A DNA stretch of 64,000 nt from assembly GCA_949987565.1 (NCBI GenBank), contig OX465102.1:8110512-8174511 (forward strand). The letters run 5' to 3'. The translations under genes were made by a program, and so were the position numbers. This document shows positions 46,997 to 59,408 of the stretch, in pieces (positions within the stretch are counted from its first letter, which is position 1; every line of letters begins with the position of its first letter). The notes below the pieces were generated by a model. It was not told the origin of the DNA. It searched no databases and saw only the letters and a program-made list of their open reading frames with translations. The stretch is from Luidia sarsii (Eukaryota; Echinodermata; Asteroidea; Paxillosida; Luidiidae).

Positions 46997-48919
46997 AACT
47001 AGAGATTTATGTCTGTTGGCTAACAGAACATAACGCTTTTCCGCATCTGGCTCTCTTAAAAAAAAAAAAAAAAAATTGACATCAGCGGGATTCGAACTCG
47101 TAACGGCAAAAATGCCTTCCGAAAAAATTATGCTGTACACAACTGTCTGATACGCGGATAGTTTTCTTTCTGCACCACATCAGGGCGCACTTCAGAGCAA
47201 CTGTCCGATACGCGGATAGGTAGCATCGTGATTGAAGGTTTGGCCCTTTCACGTGACCACCCAAGCAAAAACAGACAAAGAAAAACAGAACAAAATACAT
47301 ATGTTTATTCTATAATAGGTTAAGGCCCACTTCGCGTCGTTTTAATTGAATTTGTGACGGAAGAAAAAAAAGAGAGTTTACGTCACTGGGTTTCGAACCC
47401 GTATCCTCCATTCCTAACCCAAAACGCACGTGCATATATCGTGCACAAAGTGTATGGGACTTCATTACAACATTCAAAAAATCATAATAATTCTGAACAA
47501 TAGTAAATTGCTTCGAAACTCAGGATTTAGAATGTCTAGCCCAATAGCTAAATGCCCACCAAATTTCGAGACGGTTGACCTTTGGTAAATATGCGTTTTA
47601 AAAACACGCATTTTGATGACGTCACGATTGCGTCATGGCATTTTGGCCCAAAGGATGTTTCTAAACTACATGCCCAATAGATATAATCGAAAAAATGAAA
47701 AAAATCTTGCTCCGTTGGCCAAATATGCTCAATTGAATGTTAAAATCTTAAATGTTTATGACCTTATTAATATTCATGAGATGACGTCACGATCAAATGA
47801 GGGCATTTTTTGGATACACCTTTTCCCAACTTAGATATAGTGCAAACTTGGAACAAAACGAAATTGCTTTTTTGCTTTTATTGCAGTTTGAAATTTGCCC
47901 CTTTAAAGCACTGTCACGTGACACGTGATGACGTCATTAAGTTTTAAAGACAACTGTGCACAACTTCAGCATGGGTTCTATGCATTTGTCAAGTTTGGAA
48001 AAAATCAAAGTTTGTTCAATGGCAAAAGTGCCCTCCGAAAAAACCCTGTGCTTCGTCTATGGGAAAATTCCGACAAGAAAAAGAAGAACTAGAGATTTAT
48101 GTCTGTTGGCTAACAGAACATAATGCTTTTCCGCATCTGGTTCTCTTAAAAAAAAAAAAAAAAATTGATGAAAAAAAAATTGACATCAACGGGATTCGAA
48201 CTCGGAACCTCCATTCCTAACCCAAAACGCCCGTGCATATTTTGTGCACACAGTGTATGGGACCTCATTATATTTTTCAAAAAATCATAATAATTCTGAA
48301 CAATGATCGATTGCTTCCAAACTCAGGATTATTAATGTCTAGCACAATAGCTACCTGCACATTAAATTTCGAGACGATTGACCTTTGGCAAATATGCGTT
48401 TTAAAAACACGCATTTTGATGACGTCACGATTGCGTTATGGCATTTTGGCACTAGAGGGTGTTTCTAGACTACATCCCTAATAGATATAAATAAAAACAA
48501 TAAAAAAATCTTGCTCCGTTGGCCAAATATGCTCAATTGAATGTAAAAATCTTAAAAGTTTATGACCTCATTAATATTCATGAGATGACGTCACGATCAA
48601 ATGAGGGCAATTTTTGGATACACCTTTTCCCAACTTAGATATAGTGCAAACTTGGAACAAAACGAAATTGTTTTTTGCTTTTATTGCAGTTTGAAATTTG
48701 CCCCTTTAAAGCGCTGTCACGTGACACGTGGTGACGTCATGAAGTTTTAAAGACAACTGTGCACAACTTCAGCAAGGGCTCTATGCATTTGTCAAGTTTG
48801 AAAAAAATCCAAGTGTGTTCAATGGCAAAAGTGCCGTCCACAAAAACCCTGTGCTTTGTCTATGGGATTTTTACGACCAGAAAAAGAAGACATAAAAGAA
48901 AAATCTTAACAAAAACAAT

Positions 48920-49055
48920 AGCTTTTCCGCTTCGCGGCGGAAAAGCTAAAAAAAAAATCAGAACAAAAACAATAGCTTTTCCGTATGGAACGGAAAAGCT
49001 AAAAAAAAAAATCAGAACAAAAACAATAGCTTTTCCGCTACGCGGCGGAAAAGCT
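48920..49055. repeat. Three tandem hairpin cassettes, two classes
   Basis: 48920-48947 has loop TTCGCG. 48974-49000 has arms AGCTTTTCCGT / ACGGAAAAGCT with loop ATGGA. 49028-49055 has loop TACGCG. The period is exactly 54 bp twice. Confidence 0.92.
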
Positions 49056-49873
49056 AACTAGAGATTTATGTCTGTTGGCAAACAGAACATAACGCTTTTC
49101 CGCATCTGGTTCTCTTAAAAAAAAAAAAAAAAAAAATATTGACATCAGCGGGATTCGAACTCGGAACCTCAATTTCTACCCCAAAACGCACGTCCATATT
49201 TCGTGCACAAAGTGTATGGGACTTCATTATAACATTCAAAAAATCATAATAATTCTGAACAATGGTCGATTGTTTCCAAACTCAGGATTCAGAATGTCTA
49301 GCCCAATAGCTAGATGCCTAGCAAATTCCGAGACGATTGACCATTGGCTAATATGTGCTTTAAAATCACGCATTTTGATGACGTCATGATTGCGTCATGA
49401 CATTTTGTTCCCGGAGGGTGTTTCTAAACTACATCCCCATTAGATATAAACGAAAAAATGAAAAAAATCTTGCTCCGTTTGCCAAATATGCTCAATTTAA
49501 TGTTAAAATCTTAAAAGTTTATGACCTCATTAATATTCATGAGATGACGTCACGATCAAATGAGGGCAATTTTTTGATACATCTTTTCCCAACTTAGATA
49601 TAGTGCAAAATTGAAACCAAACGACCTTAAACTTTTGCATATAATGGAGTTTGAAATTTGCCCCTTTAAAGCGCTGTCAAGTGACACGTGGTGACGTCAT
49701 GGCAATTCTAAGACAACTGTGCACTAGCTCAACATAAGCTCTATGCATTTGCAAAGTTTGAAAAAAATCCAAGTGTGTTCAATGGCAAAAGTGCCGTGGA
49801 GAAAAACCCTGTACAAAGTCTATGGGAAAATTCCGACCAGAAAAAGAAGAAAAAAAAAAAAATCAGAACAAGA

Positions 49874-49955
49874 ACAACAGATTTTCCGCTACGCCGCGGA
49901 AAAGCTTAAAATCAGAACAAGAACAATAGCTTTTCCGCTACGCGGCGGAAAAGCT
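49874..49955. repeat. Degenerate plus intact hairpin cassette
   Basis: 49928-49955 is a standard cassette. The preceding copy at about 49879-49906 has ATTTTCCGC and CGCCGCGGAAAAGCTT, so its stem is imperfect. It is one of the few cassettes with uncompensated changes. Confidence 0.8.
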
Positions 49956-50715
49956 AAAAAAACTAGAGATTTATGTCTGTTGGCTAACAGAACAACGCTT
50001 TTCCGCATCTGCCTCTCTTAAAAAAATAAAATTAAAAAAATTACATCAGCGGGATTCGAACCCGTAACCTCAATTTCTATCCCAAAACGCACGTGCATAT
50101 TTCGTGCACAAAGTCTATGGCACTTCATTATATTTTTCAAAAAATCATAATAATTCTGAACAATGTTTGATTGCTTCCAAACTCAGGATTTAGAATCTCT
50201 AGCCCAATAGCTAAATGCCCACCAAATTTCGAGACGATTGACCTTTGACTAATATGCGTTTTAAAAACACGCATTTTGATGACGTCACGATTGCGTCATG
50301 GCATTTTGGCCCCGTATGGTGTTTTAAAACTCCATCCCCAATAGATATAATCGAAAAAATGAAAAAAAACTCATTAATATTCATGAGATGACGTCACGAT
50401 CAAATGAGGGCAATTTTTGGATACACCTTTTCCCAACTTAGATATAGTGCAAACTTGGAACAAAACGAAATTGCATTTTTGCTTTTATTGCAGTTTGAAA
50501 TTTGCCCCTTTAAAGCGCTGTCACGTGACACGTGGTGACGTCATGAAGTTTTAAAGACAACTGTGCACAACTTCAGCAAGGGCTCTATGCATTTGTCAAG
50601 TTTGAAAAAAAAATCCAAGTGTGTTCAATGGGAAAAGTGCCGTCCACAAAACTCCTGCACAAAGTCTATGGGATTTTGGCACAAGAAAAAAAAAAAAAAT
50701 CTTAACAAAAGCAAT

Positions 50716-50846
50716 AGCTTTTCCGCTTCGCTTCGCGACGGAAAAGCTAAAAATCAGAACAAAAACAATAGCTTTTCCGCTACGCAGCGGAAAAGCTAAA
50801 AATCAGAACAAAAACAATAGCTTTTCCGCTACGCGGCGGAAAAGCT
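50716..50846. repeat. Three tandem hairpin cassettes, one with enlarged loop
   Basis: 50716-50748 has ten-base arms AGCTTTTCCG / CGGAAAAGCT around a 13-base loop containing a CTTCG duplication. 50770-50797 has loop TACGCA with G-to-A near the stem. 50819-50846 is standard. The same enlarged-loop form, cut in half, begins the chimeric join at about 53282. Confidence 0.9.
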
Positions 50847-53722
50847 AACTAGAGATTTATGTCTGTTGGCTAACAGAACATAACGCTTTTCCGCATCTGG
50901 CTCTTTAAAAAGAAAAAAAAAAAAATTGACATCAGCGGGATTCAAACCCGTAACCTCAATTTCTACTCAAAAACGCACGTGCATATTTCGTGCACAAAGT
51001 GTATGGGACTTCATTTTAACATTCAAAAAATCATAATAATTCTGAACAATGGTCAATTGCTTCGAAACTCAGGATTTAGAATGTCTATCCCAATAGCTAA
51101 ATGCCTACCAAATTTCGAGACGATTGACCTTTGGCAAATATGTGTTTAAAAAACACGCATTTTGATGACGTCACGATTGCGTCATTGCATTTTGGCCCCG
51201 GAGGGTGTTTCTAGACTACATCTCCAATTGATATCAACAAATAAAATTAAAAAATCTTGCTCCGTTGGCCAAATATGCTCAATTGAATGTTAAAATCTTA
51301 AAAGTTTATGACCTCATTAATATTCATGAGATGACGTCACGATCAAATGAGGGCAATTTTTGGATACACCTTTTCCCAACTTAGATATAGTGCAATTTTG
51401 GAACTAAACGAAATTGCTTATTTGCTTTTATTGCAGTTTGAAATTTGCCCCTTTAAAGCACTGTCACGTGACACGTGGTGACGTCATGAAGTTTTAAAGA
51501 CAACTGTGCACAACTTCAGCAAGGGCTCTATGCATTTGTCAAGTTTGATAAAAATCCAAGTGTGATCAATGGCAAAAGTGCCGTCCACAAAAACCCTGTG
51601 CTTTGTCTATGGGATTTTTACGACCAGAAAAAGAAGAAGAAGAAGACAAAACTAGAGATTTATGTCTGTTGGCTAACAGAACATAACGCTTTTCCGCATC
51701 TGGCTCTCTTAAAAAAAAAAATTGAAAAAAAAAATTGACATCAGCGGGATTCGAACTCGGAACCTCAATTTCTACCCCAAAACGCACGTGCATATTTCGT
51801 GCACAAAGTGTATGGGACTTCATTATAACATTCAAAAAATCATAATAATTCTAAACAATGGTCGATTGCTTCGAAACTCAGGATTTAGAATGTCTAGCCC
51901 AATAGCTAAATGCCCACAAAATTTCGAGACGATTGATTTTTGGTAAATATGCGTTTTAAAAACACGAATTTTGATGACGTCACGATTGCGTCATGGCATT
52001 TTGGCCCCGAAGGGTGTTTCTAAACTACATCCCCAATAGATATTATCGAAAAAATAAAAAAAATCTTGCTCCGTTGGCCAAATATGCTCAATTGAATGTT
52101 AAAATCTTAAAAGTTTATGACCTCATTAATATTCATGAGATGACGTCACAATCAAATGAGGGCAATTTTTGGATACACCTTTTCCCAACTTAGATATAGT
52201 GCAAACTTGGAACAAAACGAAATTGCTTATTTGCTTTTATTGCAGTTTGAAATTTGCCCCTTTAAAGCGCTGTCACGTGACACGTGGTGACGTCATGACA
52301 TTTTCAAGACCACTGTGCACTAGCTCAACATTGGCTCTATGCATTTGCCAAGGTTGAAAAAAATCCAAGTGTGTTCAATGGCAAAAGTGCCGGTCACAAA
52401 AACCCTGTGCTTTGTCTATGGGAAAATTCCGACCAGAAAAAGAAGAAGAAGAAGAAGAAACTAGAGATTTATGTCTGTTGGCAAACAGAACATAATGCTT
52501 TTCCGCATCTGGTTCTCTTAAAAAAAAAAAAAAAATTGATGAAAAAAAAATTGACATCAACGGGATTCGAACTCGGAACCTCCATTCCTAACCAAAAACG
52601 CACGTGCATATTTTGTGCACAAAGTTTATGGGACATCATTATATTTTTCAAAAAATCATATAAAATCTAAACAATGGTCGATTACTTCCAAACTCAGGAT
52701 TATAAATGTCTAGCACAATAGCTACCTGCACACCAAATTTCGAGACGATTGACGTTTGGCAAATATGCGTTTTAAAAACACGCATTTTGATGACGTCACG
52801 ATTGCGTCATGGCATTTTGGCCACGGAGGGTGTTTCTAAACTACATGTCCAATAGATATAATGGAAAAAATGAAAAAAATCTTGCTCCGTTGGCCAAATA
52901 TGCTCAATTGAATGTTAAAATCTTAAAAGTTTATGACCTCATTAATATTCATGAGATGACGTCACGATCAAATGAGGGCAATTTTTGGATACACCTTTTC
53001 CCAACTTAGATATAGGGCAAACTTGGAACAAAACGAAATTGCATTTTTGCTTTTATTGCAGTTTGAATTTTGCCCCTTTAAAGCGCTGTCACGTGACACG
53101 TGGTGACGTCATGAAGTTTTCAAGACAACTGTGCACAACTTCAGCAAGGGCTCTATGCATTTGTCAAGTTTGAAAAAAATCCAAGTGTGTTCAATGGCAA
53201 AAGTGCCGTCCACAAAACCCCTGCACAAAGTCTATGGGATTTTGGCACAAGAAAAAAAAAAAAAATCTTAACAAAAGCAATAGCTTTTCCGCTTCGCTTC
53301 GCGACGATTACTACAGTACTTCCGGTCTGGACCGGAGGAAAGGGTCACATGACACGAGGAAGGTCATGAAACCTTGGTCCCTGAAACTCCTCTCACATGC
53401 TATATGCGCTAGCAACAGCACAACAAGGAAGTTAACCATTGATTTAATATCGTTTTTTTTATTACCTCATTAATATTCATGAGATGACCTCATCATCATA
53501 ATTATTGCAATATTTGGATACACTGTTGCCCAAATTTTTTCAAGACCACTGTGCACTAGCTCAACATTGGCTCTATGCATTTGCCAAGTTTGAAAAAAAT
53601 CCAAGTGTGTTCAATGGCAAAAGTGCCGGTCACAAAAACCCTGTGCTTTATCTATGGGAAAATTCCGACCAGAAAAAGAAGAAGAAGAAGAAGAAAAAAA
53701 AAAAAATCAGAACAAGAACAAT

Positions 53723-53749
53723 AGCTTTTCCGTATGGAACGGAAAAGCT
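53723..53749. repeat. Hairpin cassette (ATGGA class)
   Basis: Arms AGCTTTTCCGT / ACGGAAAAGCT around ATGGA, identical to the copy at 48974. Confidence 0.9.
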
Positions 53750-55818
53750 AACTAGAAACATACGTCTGTTGTAACAGAACGTGTAGCTTTTCCTTTTTTT
53801 TCCCGAAGAAAGACCAAGTTGAAAATCTGAAAACCAGTAGCACATGCATGATTACTACAGTACTTCCGGTCTGGACCGGAGGAAGGGGTCACATGACATG
53901 AGGAAGGTCATGAAACCTAATTGGTCCCTGAAACTCCTCTCACATGCTATATGCGCTAGCAACAGCACAACAAGGGAGTTAACCATTGATTTAATATCGT
54001 TTTTTTATTACCTCATTAATATTCATGAGATGACCTCATCATCATAATTATTGCAATATTTGGATACATTGTTGCCCAACTTAGATATATGCTAAATATC
54101 GATCCTGCGGGATCTAAGATCGTGGCGTGATTGCACATGCCAGGTTGGCCCTTTAAAGGGTGGTCACGTGACAACTCAAGCACAAACAAACGAAAAAAAA
54201 CACAGTTTTACTGTATATTGGTGTAAACCCCTTTTAGCATCGTTTAGATTGAGTTCATGAAGGTGGCAACTCTGTTTCGAACCTGTACCATCCATTCCTA
54301 CCCCAAAAGGCACACCAACGTATCGTGCAAAAAGTCTATGGGACTAAGAAATGATATTTAACAAATCATAATAATTCAAAACAATGTTTAATCGGTTCCA
54401 TACTCAGGATTTTAGATGTCTAGCCCAATAGCTAACTGGCCACCAAATTTCGAGAAGATTGACCATTGGCTAATATGTGCTTTAAAATCACGCATTTTGA
54501 TGACGTCATGATTACGTCATGACATTTTGTTCCCGGAGGGTGTTTCTAAACTACATCCCCATTAGATATAAACGAAAAAATGAAAAAAAATCTTGCTCCG
54601 TTTGCCAAATATGCTCAATTTAATGTTAAAATCTTAAAAGTTTATGACCTCATTAATATTCATGAGATGACGTCACGATCAAATGAGGGCAATTTTTGGA
54701 TACATATTTTCCCAACTTAGATATGCTGCAAAATTGAGACCAAACGAATTTGCATTTTTGCTTTTATTTGAGTTTGAAATTTGCCCCTTTAAAGCGCTGT
54801 CACGTGACACTTGGTGACGTCATGAAGATCTCACTTTTTGCAATGAATCTCCATCTACTAACCTAAGTATGTCCCAAGTTTGAAGCCATTTGTATTTGAT
54901 ATTAGGCCCTTAATGGATTTCACAGCTAATTTGTACACAAACCTATGGCCCTTAGTATAAAAAACCTAAACAATGAAAAACAAAGGAAATTCCGGAAATA
55001 TGTTTTGATATTTTCAATCCGGGGTATATGTTGAGTCGGTTGAAGACAAAATAAAAATACGATTTCTTCTTCGTTCAGGTAGTAATCTTCGTCTGAAGTT
55101 TAGATCTACCTACGTGAATCCATAATTAATGACTACAGTGTAGTGTACAAGTTGCCCCTTTAAAGCACGTGCATATTATGCGCACAAATTGTATGGGACT
55201 ACATTATAATATGAACAAAATCATAACAATTCTGAACAATGGTTAATTAATTCCCAACTCAGGATTATGAATGTCTAGCACAATAGCTACCTGCACACCA
55301 AATTTCTAAACGATTGACCTTTGGCAAATATGTGTTTTAAAAACACGCATTTTGATGACGTCACGATTGCGTCATGGCATTTTGGCCCCAGAGGGTGTTT
55401 CTAGACTACATCCCTAATAGATATAAACAAAAACAATAAAAAAATCTTGCTCCGTTGGCCAAATATGCTCAATTGAATGTTAAAATCTTAAAAGTTTATG
55501 ACCTCATTAATATTCATGAGATGACGTCACGATCAAATGAGGGCATTTTTTGGATACACCTTTTCCCAACTTAGATATAGTGCAAACTTGGAACAAAACG
55601 AAATTGCAATATTTGGATACACTGTTGCCCAACTTAGATATATGCTAAATATTGATCCTGCGGGATCTAAGATCGTGGCGTGATTGCACATGCCAGGTTG
55701 GCCCTTTAAAGGGCGGTCACGTGACAACTCAAGCAAAAGTGCCCTCCGAAAAAACCCTGTGCTTTGTCTATGGGACTTGTACGAACAGAAAGAGAAGAAA
55801 AATCTTAACAATAACAAT

Positions 55819-55894
55819 AGCTTTTTCGCTTCGCGCGAAAAAGCTAAAAATCTTAACAAGAACAATAGCTTTTCCGCTACGCGGCGGAAAAGCT
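55819..55894. repeat. Two hairpin cassettes, two classes
   Basis: 55819-55845 has arms AGCTTTTTCGC / GCGAAAAAGCT with loop TTCGC, as at 10374. 55867-55894 is the standard class. Period 48 bp. Confidence 0.9.
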
Positions 55895-55940
55895 AACTAG
55901 AGATTTATGTCTGTTTGCAAAACAGATCATAACGCTTTTC

Positions 55941-56352
55941 CGCATGTGCCACATTTTGATACTTGTATCGTATTATTGTACCCGATCATAATACGATATT
56001 TAGGTTATGTGCCTGCTTGCTAAAAAAAGGGTCAGGTCGGACAGTCGGAGGTCACGCGCGTCACACTGTGGACTGAATTTAACTGGTTCCGCTTTTGCCG
56101 CGCTCGTAACCCCAAAAAGTGGGCGAAATTCTCTCTTTTTGGCAGACATCCGCAATGAACAGTATACCGGAAGACTCTGAAGGAGTTTGAGAAGCCAGAG
56201 TAGGCGTCGCAACACCATACGCCGTGGATTTACTGTTCTTTTATGACCAGAAAGTAAGTTGATCGTTTCGGTTAGATTCAAAATTGCCCGATTACGCAGG
56301 GAAGTACATGCATTCACTGTAGCCCTTGCACGACGGTCGAAATAAACAAATG
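55941..56352. other. 3' flank of the DUF4806 gene, no gene recognised
   Basis: An open minus-strand frame covers 56000-56413, but it overlaps the last exon antisense-free in another frame and shows no family motifs. This may be the 3' untranslated region. I see no clear AATAAA on the minus strand close to the stop. Confidence 0.4.
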
Positions 56353-59300
56353 TTAAAAAAGGAGTAAAAGGTCTAAAGTTACTGTAGCTAGTCCACACCA
56401 TACTTGCAAACAAACTGATGACATCAGAACATCGGTCTTTTGCTGCTCATGATCATCAGCGACGATAGCAGCAGCAGCAGCTTCAGCAGCACGGACCTGG
56501 CGTTCTTTTCTGCCACTACACCTATCTGCAGCACCCTTCAGAAAGTGTGCGACCTCCCGCTGGATTTCTGAATCGGAGGCCGCACTGGTTAATCTGTTCT
56601 TCCGGATTGCTTCTGCATGAAGAAACAAAACCGATAAACATGGTTACAAAAAGGCAAGGGATGTATGTGCTGCAGTAAACGTTGTGGGGTTTCCTCGAAG
56701 TTCTCTTTGCACGCTATGACCGAAATGACAATTCAGCAATTCAAAGAATGAACAAATGGGTACAAACTTAATTAAACAATATCAGGCAATATTTGAAACG
56801 AGTACATGTGGACCTGCTACTCGTATTGAATATCATCTTGCGTAATCCTCTTTTTCTTGTAGTAGAAGCACTAATAACTCCATGGGCTATTTCAAATGCA
56901 ATTGTGATGAGTAGAGCATGACTCCAACTCTAACAATCTGATATTTTTGAAAAGCATTTGGCTTATTCATACTGGTAAATTTAATGTACATCGTGCCAAC
57001 AACAACTCGTTCGATACTTACTTTCTAAAATGACCCTCATGCGTAGGTTCTTGAAACCCCTTTTTCCACCTTGGCCTGACCAATTCATCAATTTGCCCAG
57101 GTTGTTGTCGACTGCTTTTTCAAAGATGCGCCTCACTGCTTCGTAGACAGAATTCCCTCCACAGGTAGACCACAACGCGATCTGACATTGAATACATAAA
57201 ATATACTGTACATTTAAGTCTGAAAGTGGCGATATCAGTTTCTAGAAGAAAGTGTTTTTATTGAGTTAAAGGCCAAATACAAATTTGGAAGATCGGAGAA
57301 CATCAATGTCCACAGATTTCCTTCCAATTTACACAGTTTGGAGATGGTCATGATAGAATCCTCATGTTGCAATCTTGCGGTCTGGGATGCTGTACCATTC
57401 GAGAAATCTTCAATGAAACATCAACTAATAATTATACTCGCGAGTAATAAACTATTTCTTGTACTACAGAGCGGTGCGTAAACCGTGACGTGTTTTTTGG
57501 CAAATTTCTACTTTCTCAGATTACCATTTGAGCTAAAACCTTCGCATTATTGCTTTTTTGGAATGTGTTATGGTTTAACACAAACTGTGGCAATCTTTTG
57601 ACCTTTACCAATGTTGTATATATAGGCCTTGGATAAGTGAGGATAGTTTTCATGCTAACTTAATGGGTGTACATCCGCGCCAACTCTGTCCTTTCAAGTT
57701 GAAATGGTTTATTTGTTGAGAATTGTATCTGATCTGTTGCAGCCGGATGTGATTGCAAATAATTCACTCTCCCAATGATCGGGGTCATCAATTCGGGCAT
57801 CATGGCATTGAACCTTCTAACCTTCTGATATTAAAAATAAAATTACTTAAAGTGGACATGTTTATGTAAACATGTTTAGGCCAAGATCAATGCTAGGTAC
57901 GTGATTATGTACATGTGAATGACAACATAAGAGTAACCGTTGTGTTTGTAAATGGCGGATCATATTTCAAGTCCTGCTGTATCACTTTAATACTTTTATG
58001 ACAGTTCAAAACGATAATTCAAATGCATGCATACCAAGTGCTTGTTCAGGCTTGAGTCAGTCTCCAGAAGGTTGTCAAAAGCGTCGAGATCTTCGAGAGA
58101 CTTCAGAGGGAAGTGAACGTCTTCAGGAAGCTCAACCTCATCGCTAGCAGTAGCCCTACCCTCTCGCAGGCTCGTCATCAGCTGACTGTGGTGATCAGCC
58201 TTCTTCTTGAGCTCTGCTATGTCACTCTTGATTTCAGTCATGAGCGTGACGAGAAGGCGCTGTGTGGCTGCAAGACAAAAGAATCAAATTGACAATGTTT
58301 GAATGTAATTCAATGACGTTTTGTCCTGCTCGACATGATAGACACTGAATGGTCAGTGCTTTGTCCGATGCCTGATTGAAACAAATCAGGCTGCTCGGAC
58401 GGGATTAGAACCCGCGACTCCCGCTTTCTAGTGCAGACGTCGACCACTTGACCACCGAGCTGGTCATAGTCATGTTCTTAACATTATCAACCAATGCAGC
58501 AATAAACTTACCATCAATGGAGGATTTGTTCAATTCCTGCCTAACAGGATGTCTTATTGCTGGTCGTCTTTCGTCGAGTGGAGACTGCGCTCTTTCAGGG
58601 TTTGATGGTCTTTGGGTGGTGCTATATGGCCTTTGCCGGGCAGGGGTAGAAGTTGCCAAAGGCCTTCTGCATGACGCATCGGGACTGAACCTCAGAGGGC
58701 CAGCGTTACTTTGAGGGATTGGCGAGTTTGATAGTGTTTCCAACATCTCTTCATCGGAAGATAATTCGGAAACATACTTCCGATTGATCCTGAAACAAAG
58801 ACCAAATGCACCCTCTTTAAACTAAGACAACGCTATTTTCTAAGCAAGGAAAAACACTTCAATTTTCTAAAATTTAATGTACATGTATATCTGAAGCCGT
58901 GTTTTTCGTAAGAAATGAAAACTCTTTCAATTTTGCACATAACGACAGGTGCAAGACCCAAATGACGATTGGATTGCCACAGATTTCTTGATGTGGGTAA
59001 TTTCAATGTCAATTCAACACATTTTAAGTTAAAATTGTGATTTCTTTTTCTGAATGGATTTATGATACGAGTTTTATTTTATTAAGTACTGTATAGCACA
59101 AATCAATAGCTTTCAAATCACGTACATTTTTTCAAGGAGCCCAACATAAGGCACTCAAAATTTCATTTCAATCTGTGACGGTCAGGTCTAAAGGCAAGTT
59201 GCATTGACATTGAATGACCCATGCAAAAAAAATACACGTACCTGTATAAAGACAAGTCAGATGAAGTAAGTAGCAGAGGGTATATTGTTTTGAAATTGCG

Positions 59301-59408
59301 TGCATACGTACCTCCTCTTTCTCTTTGCTGGATAGTTCTCCTCATCAGTTTGGAGATCAGATGTGTCCTCCGCTCGTTTGAGACGAGACAGCGCCGTGTC
59401 ATAGGAGT
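56353..59408 (-). CDS. DUF4806 part of a transposase-derived gene (five spliced exons)
   Basis: Five minus-strand exons join in frame through GT-AG introns: 59408-59312, 58789-58512, 58267-58035, 57181-57022 and 56612-56353. Junction codons are all restored, for example ...TTT|DSYDTALSRL, KRKRR|INRKYVSEL, SSID|ATQRLLV, NKHL|IALWSTCG and VILE|KAIRKN. The product has SRLKRAEDTSDLQTDEE, a basic/Ser-Pro linker and a helical TEIKSDIAELKKKADHH. The DUF4806 domain follows (FPLKSLEDLDAFDNLLE, GGNSVYEAVRRIFEKAV, NWSGQGGKRGFKNLRM, REVAHFLKGAADRCSGRK). No lesion is visible in these exons. DUF4806 has no established biochemical role; it is common in multi-copy, transposon-related animal genes. The upstream exon 62008-59784 belongs to the same gene. 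Confidence 0.82.
58393..58460 (-). repeat. tRNA-like head of a SINE (or tRNA pseudogene) in an intron
   Basis: On the minus strand the 68-nt segment has acceptor halves GCTCGGT and TCCGAGC (six of seven paired), a perfect A box (TGGTCAAGTGG), and a T-arm CGGGTTCTAATCCCG that fits a B box. The anticodon stem-loop is wrong (eight-base loop) and the length is 4-5 nt short, so it is not a functional tRNA. Downstream, CCTGATT...AATCAGG forms a small stem. The layout fits a tRNA-derived SINE lying inside the intron between exons 58789-58512 and 58267-58035. Confidence 0.7.

Larger units (their letters stand above)
44445..55940. repeat. 0.8-kb repeat array, right arm (12 anchored units)
   Basis: Anchors lie at 44707, 45502, 46453, 47615, 48418, 49377, 50278, 51164, 51973, 52789, 54499 and 55354. 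Cassette-free spacing is 795-816 bp. Units with three cassettes are 951 and 959 bp. The 50278-51164 interval also has three cassettes but lost about 70 bp near 50368. Two long intervals (47615, 54499) contain the variant blocks also seen in domains I-III. Chimeric joins are visible at 47095, 53305, 53535 and 55600. The array ends at about 55940, within GCTTTTCCGCAT. Confidence 0.95.

Noticed and set aside
31976..55940. CRISPR-like array
   Set aside because: The repeats are 0.8 kb in a eukaryotic genome, and hairpin cassettes are not separated by unique spacers of constant size.
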